From: Chloroflexota bacterium
GTDB taxonomy: Bacteria; Chloroflexota; UBA11872
Length of the DNA stretch: 64,000 nt
Direction: 5' to 3'
Assembly: GCA_026706485.1 (NCBI GenBank)
Contig: JAPOYR010000006.1
Location: forward strand, 85,194 to 149,193
The position numbers and the translations under genes are program-made. Below are positions 16,363 through 24,270 of this stretch, one piece after another (position 1 is the stretch's first letter; each line of letters opens with the position of its first letter). A model generated the notes under the pieces. That model had not been told where the DNA came from and made no database searches. It saw nothing but the letters and a program-made list of their open reading frames with translations.

Positions 16363-18408
16363 ATGAAGGATGTTGCGGGACGGGTCATGACCCGTCGGAA
16401 TCTGTTGCGCGGTGCGTCCGCCGGCCTTTTCGGGGCCGCGGGGGCGGCCGTGCTGGCGGCGTGTGGCGAGGCGCAAGTCGTCGAGAAAATCGTCACGCAG
16501 GAAGTGATCAAAGAGGTCCCGGTTGAGACCGTCGTCACCAAGGAAGTGGTGAAGGAGGTCCCGGTCGAGTCCGTGGTCACGAAGGAAGTCGTCAAGGAAG
16601 TCGCGGTCGAGAAGGTCGTGACGCAGGAAGTCATCAAGGAAGTCGTCAAGGAAGTCGAAGTCGTCAAGGAAGTGCCGAAGGAAGTCGTCAAGGAAGTCGA
16701 AGTCATCAAGGAAGTTCCGAAGGAAGTCGTCGTCGAGAAGGTCGTGACCAAGGAAGTCGTCGTCGAGAAGCTCGTGACCGCGGAGATGATGATTCCTGAG
16801 GGGCCGATCAGCGGTGGCACGCTCCGGCACAGCGCCGGCGGCGGCAACACCCAGGACATCTTCAACCCGCTCAAGCAGGTCAGCAGCTCGCAGGCCTACA
16901 TCACGGACTATGTGTTCCTGCCGCTGTGGTATGGCGACACGTGGGGCCCGGGTGACACGCCGGCCATGACCGGTGAGTGGGACCAAGGCGTGGCCAACAG
17001 ATGGGACGAGGTCGAGCGAGCCCGCGTCTACAACTTCCACATCAATCCGGACGTCAAATGGCATGACGGCCTGCCGGTGACGGCGGACGACGTGCTGTTC
17101 GGCGCCAAGCTGGGCCTGGACAAGAACTACGGCTCGGGCATGCACAAGAAGGCCTGGGCCCGCATCGTCGGTGCTGGCGCCTGGGGCGAGAACCCCACGG
17201 ACAACATTGAGGACGTTGAGGGCCTGTCCAAGCTCGACGAGATGACCGTGCAGGTCGCGATCGACCGGCCCGATTCGGCCTGGTGGGCGAGCCGCGACTG
17301 GCACCTGCCGCCGATGGCCCAGCACCACTACGCCGGTCTCGAGCCGGCGACGGCGCTCGAGACGCGCGCTACGCACCTTCTGGGCAACGGCCCGATGATC
17401 TGGAACCGCTACGTTTCTCAGCAGTTCGCCGACATGGCGGGGAACAAGGATTTCGCCTACGGCGCGCCCTACGTCGACGACTACGTCGTGCGCTACGGTG
17501 ACCGGACCGCCTTGGACGCGGCCATGGAGGCTGGCGAGCAGGACTTCCACCGCGGGAGCAACATCGAGGCCTTCCAGCGCCTCGCGTCGTTGCCGCACCT
17601 GCGGCCGTTCCCGCAGCGCTCGCCATTCGGCGGGCACGTGTTCTTCAACCAGACCGCCGAGGTCTTCGCCGACATGACGCTCGAGCAGCAGTCGCTGATG
17701 ATCGAGGCCATGGTGCGGGCGGTGGACCGGGACACGGTCAACAACGAGCTCCACGCGGGCACGCTGTTCATCTCGGACTACATCTTCGAGCACGTGGCGC
17801 TGATGCAGGACCCGCCCGAGGGCACCTTCCGCGCCATGCCCTACGACCCGGACGCGGCGCGCGCCCTAGTCGAGGAAGCCCAGTGGGACTCCGAGAAGGT
17901 GATCAACTGGATCAAGTGGGGGCCGCCGACGCCCACGGACCTGGCGCTCAAGAACTACTGGGAGCAGGTGGGCATCAAGGTTGAGTTCTTCCTGGTCGAC
18001 GGCTCGGCGGTGATCGAGAAGCTCTACCAGGAGCGCGTGCACGACATGGTCATGGCGAACATGGGCGGGGACCAGGCCGTCGTGGACGCGTGCCTGCGCG
18101 TGTGCAGCGACCGGGTGTACGAGCTCGGTGGCTGGAACCACTCGAACATCAACCGCCCGTGGATCGACGAGGCGTACGCCGACATGCTCGCGGCGCCGAA
18201 CAACGAGGCGCTGCGCGAGCGGTGGATCGAGTTCGCCACGCGACTCCACTCCAAGGGCAACATGGTGGCCGGACTGTTTTGGCGCGGCTCGCTGCGGAAC
18301 CTGTATCACAGGCGTCTGCAGGGGGCGTTCTACATGCAGTTCTACGCCATGCCGGTGCACTCGCCGATCGAGCGCGTGTGGCTGGACGAGTACTGGGACG
18401 AGCGGTAG
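16363..18408 (+). CDS. ABC transporter substrate-binding lipoprotein, family 5 (copy 2)
   Basis: Paralogue of copy 1, 681 aa, with the same Tat signal (TRRNLL), lipobox LAAC and Val-Lys-Glu tether. The tether is slightly rearranged at its end (VVEKVVTKEVVVEKLV in place of KEVVVTKEVEVIKEV). The binding domain has drifted from copies 1 and 3 and lacks the EANEQPNPIDF insertion near the middle. The residues lining the ligand pocket therefore probably differ. Its own upstream leader and downstream hairpins suggest a separate transcript. Confidence 0.92.
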   Translation: MKDVAGRVMTRRNLLRGASAGLFGAAGAAVLAACGEAQVVEKIVTQEVIKEVPVETVVTKEVVKEVPVESVVTKEVVKEVAVEKVVTQEVIKEVVKEVEVVKEVPKEVVKEVEVIKEVPKEVVVEKVVTKEVVVEKLVTAEMMIPEGPISGGTLRHSAGGGNTQDIFNPLKQVSSSQAYITDYVFLPLWYGDTWGPGDTPAMTGEWDQGVANRWDEVERARVYNFHINPDVKWHDGLPVTADDVLFGAKLGLDKNYGSGMHKKAWARIVGAGAWGENPTDNIEDVEGLSKLDEMTVQVAIDRPDSAWWASRDWHLPPMAQHHYAGLEPATALETRATHLLGNGPMIWNRYVSQQFADMAGNKDFAYGAPYVDDYVVRYGDRTALDAAMEAGEQDFHRGSNIEAFQRLASLPHLRPFPQRSPFGGHVFFNQTAEVFADMTLEQQSLMIEAMVRAVDRDTVNNELHAGTLFISDYIFEHVALMQDPPEGTFRAMPYDPDAARALVEEAQWDSEKVINWIKWGPPTPTDLALKNYWEQVGIKVEFFLVDGSAVIEKLYQERVHDMVMANMGGDQAVVDACLRVCSDRVYELGGWNHSNINRPWIDEAYADMLAAPNNEALRERWIEFATRLHSKGNMVAGLFWRGSLRNLYHRRLQGAFYMQFYAMPVHSPIERVWLDEYWDER

Positions 18409-18419
18409 CGCCTACCGCG

Positions 18420-18444
18420 ATGCCGCCGCGCAATGCGGCGGCAT
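18420..18444 (+). terminator. First hairpin after SBP copy 2
   Basis: Perfect ten-base inverted repeat (ATGCCGCCGC / GCGGCGGCAT) with a five-base loop, just after the stop codon. Copies 1 and 3 carry an imperfect counterpart at this place (for example GGCGCC / GGCGCC near 20848-20874). Confidence 0.65.
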
Positions 18445-18455
18445 GAGCCCAGATC

Positions 18456-18489
18456 GAAGAGCCGGCGGTCGTGCGACCGCCGGCTCTTC
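18456..18489 (+). terminator. Strong hairpin after SBP copy 2
   Basis: Same perfect 15-base stem as after copies 1 and 3, here with the loop GTGC. No T-run follows. Confidence 0.8.
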
Positions 18490-18744
18490 GGCGTCTCGCA
18501 AGTACATGGCACTCCATGCACGCGCCGGCAGCCGGCCGCTTCGCGACCCACAGATGCGCGCGTCTTCTTCGTTGACGCACGCGGTTCGAGGACATCTGAA
18601 CAGGACCGCCCGGCCGACGAACAATGGGCCATTCGCGCGCCTCTTTCGGTTTCGGTTAAGCTTTTGTCCCGCGGCGTCGCCGGGATGATGCCAGGCGCGC
18701 CGCCCCGATACTGTCGCCGCGGATCATTCGCCTAGCGGTGCGCC
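18490..18744. other. Intergenic, upstream region of SBP copy 3
   Basis: No gene seen. The last hundred bases are similar to the leader of copy 2 (see 16268 onward). A promoter is likely here but I cannot place its boxes. Confidence 0.5.
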
Positions 18745-18761
18745 GCCGCCAAGTCGGCGGC
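18745..18761 (+). promoter_or_regulatory. Hairpin just before the ribosome site of SBP copy 3
   Basis: GCCGCC and GGCGGC flank the loop AAGTC; GGGGAGG follows at 18763. Third instance of the same leader hairpin. Confidence 0.5.
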
Positions 18762-18774
18762 AGGGGAGGTTTGT

Positions 18775-20835
18775 ATGAAGCATGTTGCGGGACGGGTCAT
18801 GACCCGTCGAAATCTATTGCGCGGTGCGTCCGCCGGCCTATTCGGCGCGGCAGGCGCGGCCGTGCTGGCGGCGTGTGGCGAGGCGCAAGTCGTCGAAAAA
18901 ATCGTCACGCAGGAAGTGATCAGAGAGGTCCCGGTTGAGACCGTCGTCACCAAGGAAGTGGTGAAGGAGGTCCCGGTCGAGTCCGTGGTCACGAAGGAAG
19001 TCGTCAAGGAAGTCGCGGTCGAGAAGGTCGTGACGCAGGAAGTCATCAAGGAAGTCGTCAAGGAAGTCGAAGTCGTCAAGGAAGTGCCGAAGGAAGTCGT
19101 CAAGGAAGTCGAAGTCATCAAGGAAGTGCCGAAGGAAGTCGTCAAGGAAGTCGTCGTGACGAAGGAAGTCGAGGTCATCAAGGAAGTCACGGCCGAGATG
19201 ATGATTCCGGACGGCCCGCTCAGCGGCGGCACGCTGACGCTCAGCGCCAGTCGCGCCAACACGCAGGACATCTTCACGCCGCTGCGCGCCGTCAGCAGCA
19301 CGCAGGGGTTCGTGTTTGGCTACGTCTATGAACCGCTGTGGATCGGCGACACCTGGGGCATGGGCGAGACGCCGCAGATGACCGGCCAATGGGATAAGGC
19401 CCTGGCCAGCAGCTGGGAGGAAGTTGAGCAGGACCGCTCCTACATCTTCCATCTCAACCCCGACATCTGGTGGCACGACCGCACGCGTGTGGTCGACGCC
19501 GACGATGTGCTGTTCGGCATGGAGATGGCGTTCGACCCGGCCTACAACAACAACAAGCACAAGACGGCTTGGGGCGACATCGAGGGTGTGAAGGCCTGGG
19601 CGGAGAACCCGACCGACAGCATCACCGACGCCTCGGGTGTGTCCAAGATTGACGAGATGACGGTCCAGGTCACGATCGAGCGGCCCGACAACAACTGGTG
19701 GGCGTCCGGCAGCAAGGTCTTTGCCATGCCGCGGCACCACTTTGCGGGCCTGGACAAGGCAATCGCGACCGAAGCGCGGGCGGTGGACCTCCTCGGCAAT
19801 GGCCCGATGATCTTCGAACGCTACGTCACCCAGCAGTTCGCCGACCTCACGTCGAACAAGGACTGGGCCTACGGCGCGCCGTATGTGGACGACTACGTCG
19901 TGCGCTATGGCGACGGCGCGGCGCTCGACGCGGCCACCGAGGCCAACGAGCAGCCGAACCCGATCGACTTCCACCGTGCGGCGGGCGGCATCGAGGCCTT
20001 CGCGCGGTTGGCGGCGCAGGCGCACCTGCGGCCGTTCCCACAGCGCTCACCGTTCGCGTCCGGCGTGTTCCTCAACCAGACGGCGGAGATCTTCGCCGAC
20101 ATGACCCTCGAGCAGCAGTCAATGCTGATCGAGGCCATGGTGCTGGCGGTGGACCGTGAGCAGTTGAACAACGAGCTGCACGGCGGCACGCGGTTCATCT
20201 CGGACTACATCTTCGAGCACGTGGCGCTGCTGTCGGACCCGCCCGAGGGCACCTTCCGCGACCTGTCCTACAACCCGGACGCCGCACGTGAACTGCTCGC
20301 GGAATCGGGCTGGGACTCGAGCAAGGTCATCAAGTGGATGCGGTGGCGAGCGCCGGCGCCGCGTGATCTGGCCATCAAGGCCTACTGGGACGAGGTCGGA
20401 ATCCAGACCGAGTTCCTGATCATCGATGGCTCCGCCGTGATCGAGAAGCTCTACCAGGAGCGGGTGCACGATCTGGTGTTCGCCAACATGGGCGGCGACC
20501 AGAACCCCGTGGACGCGTGCCTGCGGATCTGCAGCGACCGGCTGTATGAGCTGGGTGGTTGGAACCACTCGAACATCAACCGGCCGTGGATCGACGAGGC
20601 GTACGCGGCCATCCTCGGCGCGGCAAACGCCGAAGAGCGGCGCGAGGCGTGGTTGGAGATGGCGACGCGGCTGCATGCGCGCGGTGAAATGGTTTACGGC
20701 CAGTTCTCGCGCGGGTCGCTGCTGAACCTGTACCACCGCCGGGTCAAGGGCGCGTTCTGGATGCAGAACTACGCCATTCCCGTGCGGTCGCCGATCAACC
20801 TGGTGTGGATCGACCCGTACTGGGAAGAGCGGTAG
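18775..20835 (+). CDS. ABC transporter substrate-binding lipoprotein, family 5 (copy 3)
   Basis: Third tandem paralogue, 686 aa, with the Tat motif TRRNLL, lipobox LAAC, repeat tether and family-5 binding domain (FHLNPDIWWHD, DLAIKAYWDEVGI). From the signal region to the end of the tether its DNA appears identical to copy 1 (18825-19213 against 14028-14416), while the binding domains differ throughout. This suggests recent exchange of the leader between copies. No cognate permease in the window. Confidence 0.92.
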   Translation: MKHVAGRVMTRRNLLRGASAGLFGAAGAAVLAACGEAQVVEKIVTQEVIREVPVETVVTKEVVKEVPVESVVTKEVVKEVAVEKVVTQEVIKEVVKEVEVVKEVPKEVVKEVEVIKEVPKEVVKEVVVTKEVEVIKEVTAEMMIPDGPLSGGTLTLSASRANTQDIFTPLRAVSSTQGFVFGYVYEPLWIGDTWGMGETPQMTGQWDKALASSWEEVEQDRSYIFHLNPDIWWHDRTRVVDADDVLFGMEMAFDPAYNNNKHKTAWGDIEGVKAWAENPTDSITDASGVSKIDEMTVQVTIERPDNNWWASGSKVFAMPRHHFAGLDKAIATEARAVDLLGNGPMIFERYVTQQFADLTSNKDWAYGAPYVDDYVVRYGDGAALDAATEANEQPNPIDFHRAAGGIEAFARLAAQAHLRPFPQRSPFASGVFLNQTAEIFADMTLEQQSMLIEAMVLAVDREQLNNELHGGTRFISDYIFEHVALLSDPPEGTFRDLSYNPDAARELLAESGWDSSKVIKWMRWRAPAPRDLAIKAYWDEVGIQTEFLIIDGSAVIEKLYQERVHDLVFANMGGDQNPVDACLRICSDRLYELGGWNHSNINRPWIDEAYAAILGAANAEERREAWLEMATRLHARGEMVYGQFSRGSLLNLYHRRVKGAFWMQNYAIPVRSPINLVWIDPYWEER

Positions 20836-20882
20836 CGCCCACCGCGGCGCCCCTGCCCTGAGCAGCGGCGCCCGCGGCCAGC

Positions 20883-20916
20883 GAAGAGCCGGCGGTCACT
20901 CGACCGCCGGCTCTTC
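20883..20916 (+). terminator. Strong hairpin after SBP copy 3
   Basis: Same perfect 15-base stem as after copies 1 and 2, loop ACTC. Only the loop has changed between the three. Confidence 0.8.
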
Positions 20917-21042
20917 GGCGTTTCGAGGCGCCCGCGAGTGCGAGGCGTCCCGATTGCCGCCTCGACCATCGGCATCATGGATAATCGCGGCACTGTTTCC
21001 CGCACCGGCTGACGGCGCGGCGCGATGAAGGAACCTGACGAT

Positions 21043-21795
21043 ATGCACTTGGTGCGCTACGAACTCGACGGCAGCATCCGGCACGGCATCTTGGACGACG
21101 GCTCGATCGCCGAGATCGAGGGCGACTTCTTTGGCGACCGTCAGCGCACCGGCGCGGTGGTGTCGCTCGACGCGGTCACGCTCAAGTCCCCGACCATGCC
21201 GTCAAAGGTCATCAACGCCGCCGGCAACTACGAGAGCCACATGGCCGGTGCGCCCAAGCCGCCCCGCCCCAAGCCGTTCCTGGCGCCCAGCACGTCCGTC
21301 ACGGATCCCGGCGCCAACGTCGTCATGCCGCGCGAAACGCCGGTGTCGTACGAAGGCGAAATGGCTGTCGTCATCGCCAAGCGCGGCCGCCATATCGCGG
21401 AAGACGAGGTCTCGGACTACATCCTCGGCGTGTGCTGCGCCAACGACGTCAGCGCCTACGAGTGGGTCGGCGCCGACAGCGATTGGTTCCGCGGCAAGGG
21501 CACGGACACGTTCTCGCCCTTCGGGCCCTGGATCACCCCCGGCCTGGACTACCGCGACCTCCAGCTCATCACCCGCGTTAACGGTGAGGTCGTCGAGGAC
21601 ACCCGCACCACCAAGATGTTCTACGGCGTCGACGAGTTGGTCAGCTACGTCTCGCGGTATATGACCCTCGAGCCGGGCGATGTCTTCTTCACCGGCACCT
21701 CCGGCGAGAGCACGCCGCTCAACGACGGCGACGTCGTCGAAGTCGAAGTCGAAGGCAACGGGGTCCTCAGCAATACGTTCGTGCTGGCAACCTAG
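21043..21795 (+). CDS. Fumarylacetoacetate hydrolase (FAH) family protein
   Basis: Cytosolic metal-dependent C-C hydrolase or decarboxylase of the FAH superfamily, 250 aa. The metal site is visible as Glu-Gly-Glu in YEGEMAVVIAK and Asp in CANDVSAYEW, followed by KGTDTFSPFGPW and the late FFTGTSGEST. Such enzymes cleave acylpyruvates or oxo-dioates in aromatic and sugar-acid catabolism; the exact substrate is open. ATG 21043 is preferred because AAGGA lies about nine bases before it; an upstream ATG at 21025 is in frame. Confidence 0.88.
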   Translation: MHLVRYELDGSIRHGILDDGSIAEIEGDFFGDRQRTGAVVSLDAVTLKSPTMPSKVINAAGNYESHMAGAPKPPRPKPFLAPSTSVTDPGANVVMPRETPVSYEGEMAVVIAKRGRHIAEDEVSDYILGVCCANDVSAYEWVGADSDWFRGKGTDTFSPFGPWITPGLDYRDLQLITRVNGEVVEDTRTTKMFYGVDELVSYVSRYMTLEPGDVFFTGTSGESTPLNDGDVVEVEVEGNGVLSNTFVLAT

Positions 21796-21822
21796 CGGGC
21801 CTGCTCCAGCCTCTCTGTTATT

Positions 21823-21868
21823 CCGAGCCCCTCTGTCATTCCGAGCGTAGCGAGGAATCAAGAGCGCT
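21823..21868. repeat. Dispersed repeat, half element (TCATTCCGAGCGTAGCGAGGAATC)
   Basis: Contains the core CATTCCGAGC-GTAGCGAGGAATC, preceded by a shorter copy of TTCCGAGCCCCTCTG. It lies in a convergent gap and is related to 22760-22852 and 44225-44430. Confidence 0.6.
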
Positions 21869-21907
21869 GAACTTCCGGCCGCCGGCTGCCCGGACCGTCG
21901 CTTCGAG

Positions 21908-22681
21908 CTAGTCCGCCAGGCCCATCAGGGCGCGTCGCCGTGGGCCGGTTTGGCGGGCGAAGTAGGCGTCGGTGGACTTCATCTCGTCGTGCGATGCGAA
22001 CTCCACCTGCGACGGCTTGAACAGCAGCCAGATCACCCGGCGCGGCCGGTCCGAGTCGTTCGGCGTGTTCGTGTGCCAGAGGTTCGTGTTGTTCAGCAGA
22101 CAGGCGCCCGCGGGTCCGGTGGCGTGCACCATTCCGGGAAGCGCGCGGGGCTGACTGTCGTGATTGGCCCACGGTGGCGGCGGCTCGGCGCTCAGATGAC
22201 TTCCGGGAAGAAAGGCGGTCGCGCCGTTGCGCTCGGTGATGTCGTCCAAGAAGAAGGTCAGACGGAGGTAAGGGCCGCCGTCGCGATGCCAGAGCGTCGC
22301 CGCCCGTGAACGCGGCGCCCGATGGTTCCCCGTCGCATCGCAGCACAGCGTCGCGTCGTGTCCCAGCGCGGCTTGGACGATGGGGAGCACGGTGGGCAGG
22401 TCCATGAGGTCCTCGAAGACCGGGTCCAATTCGAACAGCCGGTTGATGTCGATGGATCCCGATCCCGGAAGCGATGTCCGCCGATAGTCCTGCACGGCCG
22501 TTGGCACGTTGGGGTGGTCGCGGAAGAGTCGGTCGAGGCACTCGCGAACCCGTTCCAGTCGTGTGGGGGCAAGCGCTTCGGGCACGAGCGTGAAGCCGGA
22601 GAACTCCAGGCGCTTGAGGTGCAGCGCCATGGCGTGGACTTCCGGAAGCTGCTCCATCGCCCCCTCGCCTGGACGAGTCAT
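21908..22681 (-). CDS. Phytanoyl-CoA dioxygenase (PhyH) family protein
   Basis: Compact PhyH-superfamily Fe(II)/2-oxoglutarate oxygenase, 257 aa. The iron motif is HRD in LWHRDGGPY, the distal His is in NLWHTNTPN, and Arg follows in RRVIWLLF. The ATG at 22681 has no clear ribosome site; another in-frame ATG at 22657 follows AGGGGG but only two bases away. It is divergent from the phosphonoacetate hydrolase gene at 23013, and since several PhyH relatives oxidise phosphonates, a link is possible but unproven. Confidence 0.85.
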   Translation of the reverse strand: MTRPGEGAMEQLPEVHAMALHLKRLEFSGFTLVPEALAPTRLERVRECLDRLFRDHPNVPTAVQDYRRTSLPGSGSIDINRLFELDPVFEDLMDLPTVLPIVQAALGHDATLCCDATGNHRAPRSRAATLWHRDGGPYLRLTFFLDDITERNGATAFLPGSHLSAEPPPPWANHDSQPRALPGMVHATGPAGACLLNNTNLWHTNTPNDSDRPRRVIWLLFKPSQVEFASHDEMKSTDAYFARQTGPRRRALMGLAD

Positions 22682-22717
22682 ACCGGTAGCGCTGCGAGGA
22701 TAGCGCCGGACCGGTGG

Positions 22718-22739
22718 CCCAGGCTGCGTGCAGCCTGGG
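22718..22739. repeat. Palindrome CCCAGGCTGC / GCAGCCTGGG
   Basis: Perfect ten-base arms around GT. A near-identical element with one mismatch lies at 48441-48462. REP-like. Confidence 0.6.
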
Positions 22740-22759
22740 AACTTGCCCGAGCGCGGACG

Positions 22760-22852
22760 TTCAAACTGTCACTCCGAGCGCAGCAAGGAATCAAAGGGGC
22801 AGGAAAAGTTCGCAGCGTCCGTAGATTCCTCACATTCGTTCGGAATGACTGG
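22760..22852. repeat. Full inverted dispersed repeat
   Basis: The left arm (CACTCCGAGCGCAGC-AAGGAATC) and the right arm (GATTCCTCACATTCGTTCGGAATG) are imperfect reverse complements about 90 bases apart end to end. The same structure occurs at 44340-44426. Its size and symmetry resemble a small non-autonomous element, but I see no target duplication. Confidence 0.6.
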
Positions 22853-23012
22853 ACAAGGGCCGGCAGCCCGGTCCACCGAGGGGATCGGAACTTCGTAGAC
22901 GAAGTTAAACGCCGAACACGTACAAAAACCCGCTCAGACCCCAAATGGCCGCCGGGAGCTGGAACCGCCTTTAGACTGGACGCGAACCCGAACGCGAAAT
23001 GCGAGGCCGCCG

Positions 23013-24209
23013 TTGCCTGAAAACCATTCGCCCGTGGTCGTGATCTGCGCCGACGGCGCCGACCCGGCCTACGTGGACGCGGCCATCGACCACGGGTGCA
23101 TGCCCACGCTCGCCCGCTTCCAGCGCGAGGGCGCGTATCACCTCGTCCCGGCGGCGATTCCCTCGTTCACCAACCCCAACAACATGACCATCGCCACCGG
23201 TCAGCCGCCCGCGGCGCACGGCATCTCGGGGAATTACTTCTACGACGCGAAGCGCGAGGTCGAAGTGATGATGGACCACCCGCGATTCCTGCGCTGCGAG
23301 TCGCTCTTCGCCAGGTTCAGCCGGGAAGGCCATCGCGTGGCCGCCATCACGGCCAAGGACAAGCTGCGCACCATGCTGGCCACCGGCTGGCGCGGCATCT
23401 GCTTCTCCGGCGAGCTGGCGCACGCAACGACCGAGGAAGAGCACGGCATCGCGGAGGTCACCCGGCGCATGGGTCGGAGCAATCCCGGCATCTATTCCGG
23501 ACAAATGAGCGACTTTGTCATGGCCTGCGGTGTCTACCTCGCGCGCGAGCGCCTGGCCGACCTGCTCTATCTCTCGCTCACGGACTTCGTGCAGCACACC
23601 TACGCGCCCGGCTCGCCCGAAGCCGACGCTTTCTACACGTCGCTCGACCACCGCCTCGCCGAGCTCGATGCGATGGGGGCCGTGATCCTGCTCACCGCCG
23701 ACCACGGCATGAACGACAAGTGCCATCCCGACGGCACACCCAACATCGTCTACCTGGAAACGCTGCTGGAAGGGGCGGTGCCCGGGCCGTTTCGAGTGGT
23801 GCTGCCGGTGACCGATCCGCACGTGACGCACCACGCGGGCCTTGGATCCTTTGCCACCGTCTATCTGCCGCCCGATCAGGTGGATGCGGCCATCCAGCGC
23901 CTGCGCGAAGACCCGCGCATCGACGACGCCTTGCCCCGCGGCGAAGCCGCCGCCAAGTACGAGTTGCCTGCCGATCGCATCGGCGACATCGTCCTGCTCA
24001 GCGATCGCGGCTCCGTCCTGGGCCGGGCGCCCGGCGCGCACGATCTATCGGTCCTTAGCGCCTCACGTCTCCGCTCGCATGGCGGCCTGCACGAGGTGAC
24101 CGTGCCCTTCGCGTCGAATCGTCGGCTGACACCTGAAGTTGAATCGCGAGCGGCCTCGCTGCGGAACGCCGACGCGTTCTCGGTCGCAATGGACGGGCTG
24201 CAGATTTAG
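23013..24209 (+). CDS. phnA: Phosphonoacetate hydrolase
   Basis: Cleaves phosphonoacetate to acetate and phosphate; a zinc enzyme of the alkaline phosphatase superfamily, about 398 aa, the usual length. Key features are Asp14 in CADGADPAYVD, the nucleophile Thr53 in SFTNPNN, HGISGNYF, the Asp/His pair in TDFVQHTYAPG, TADHGMN and the final His in RSHGG. The match to the characterised Pseudomonas enzyme runs over the whole length. TTG at 23013 has GAGG eight bases upstream. A PhyH gene lies divergently upstream; no other phosphonate gene is seen in the window. Confidence 0.9.
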   Translation: MPENHSPVVVICADGADPAYVDAAIDHGCMPTLARFQREGAYHLVPAAIPSFTNPNNMTIATGQPPAAHGISGNYFYDAKREVEVMMDHPRFLRCESLFARFSREGHRVAAITAKDKLRTMLATGWRGICFSGELAHATTEEEHGIAEVTRRMGRSNPGIYSGQMSDFVMACGVYLARERLADLLYLSLTDFVQHTYAPGSPEADAFYTSLDHRLAELDAMGAVILLTADHGMNDKCHPDGTPNIVYLETLLEGAVPGPFRVVLPVTDPHVTHHAGLGSFATVYLPPDQVDAAIQRLREDPRIDDALPRGEAAAKYELPADRIGDIVLLSDRGSVLGRAPGAHDLSVLSASRLRSHGGLHEVTVPFASNRRLTPEVESRAASLRNADAFSVAMDGLQI

Positions 24210-24270
24210 GCGGGCGCGCACCGCGTGCGGTCTGGCCGCGGTCATGGCACCCTCGATTGAGGGAGGCACG

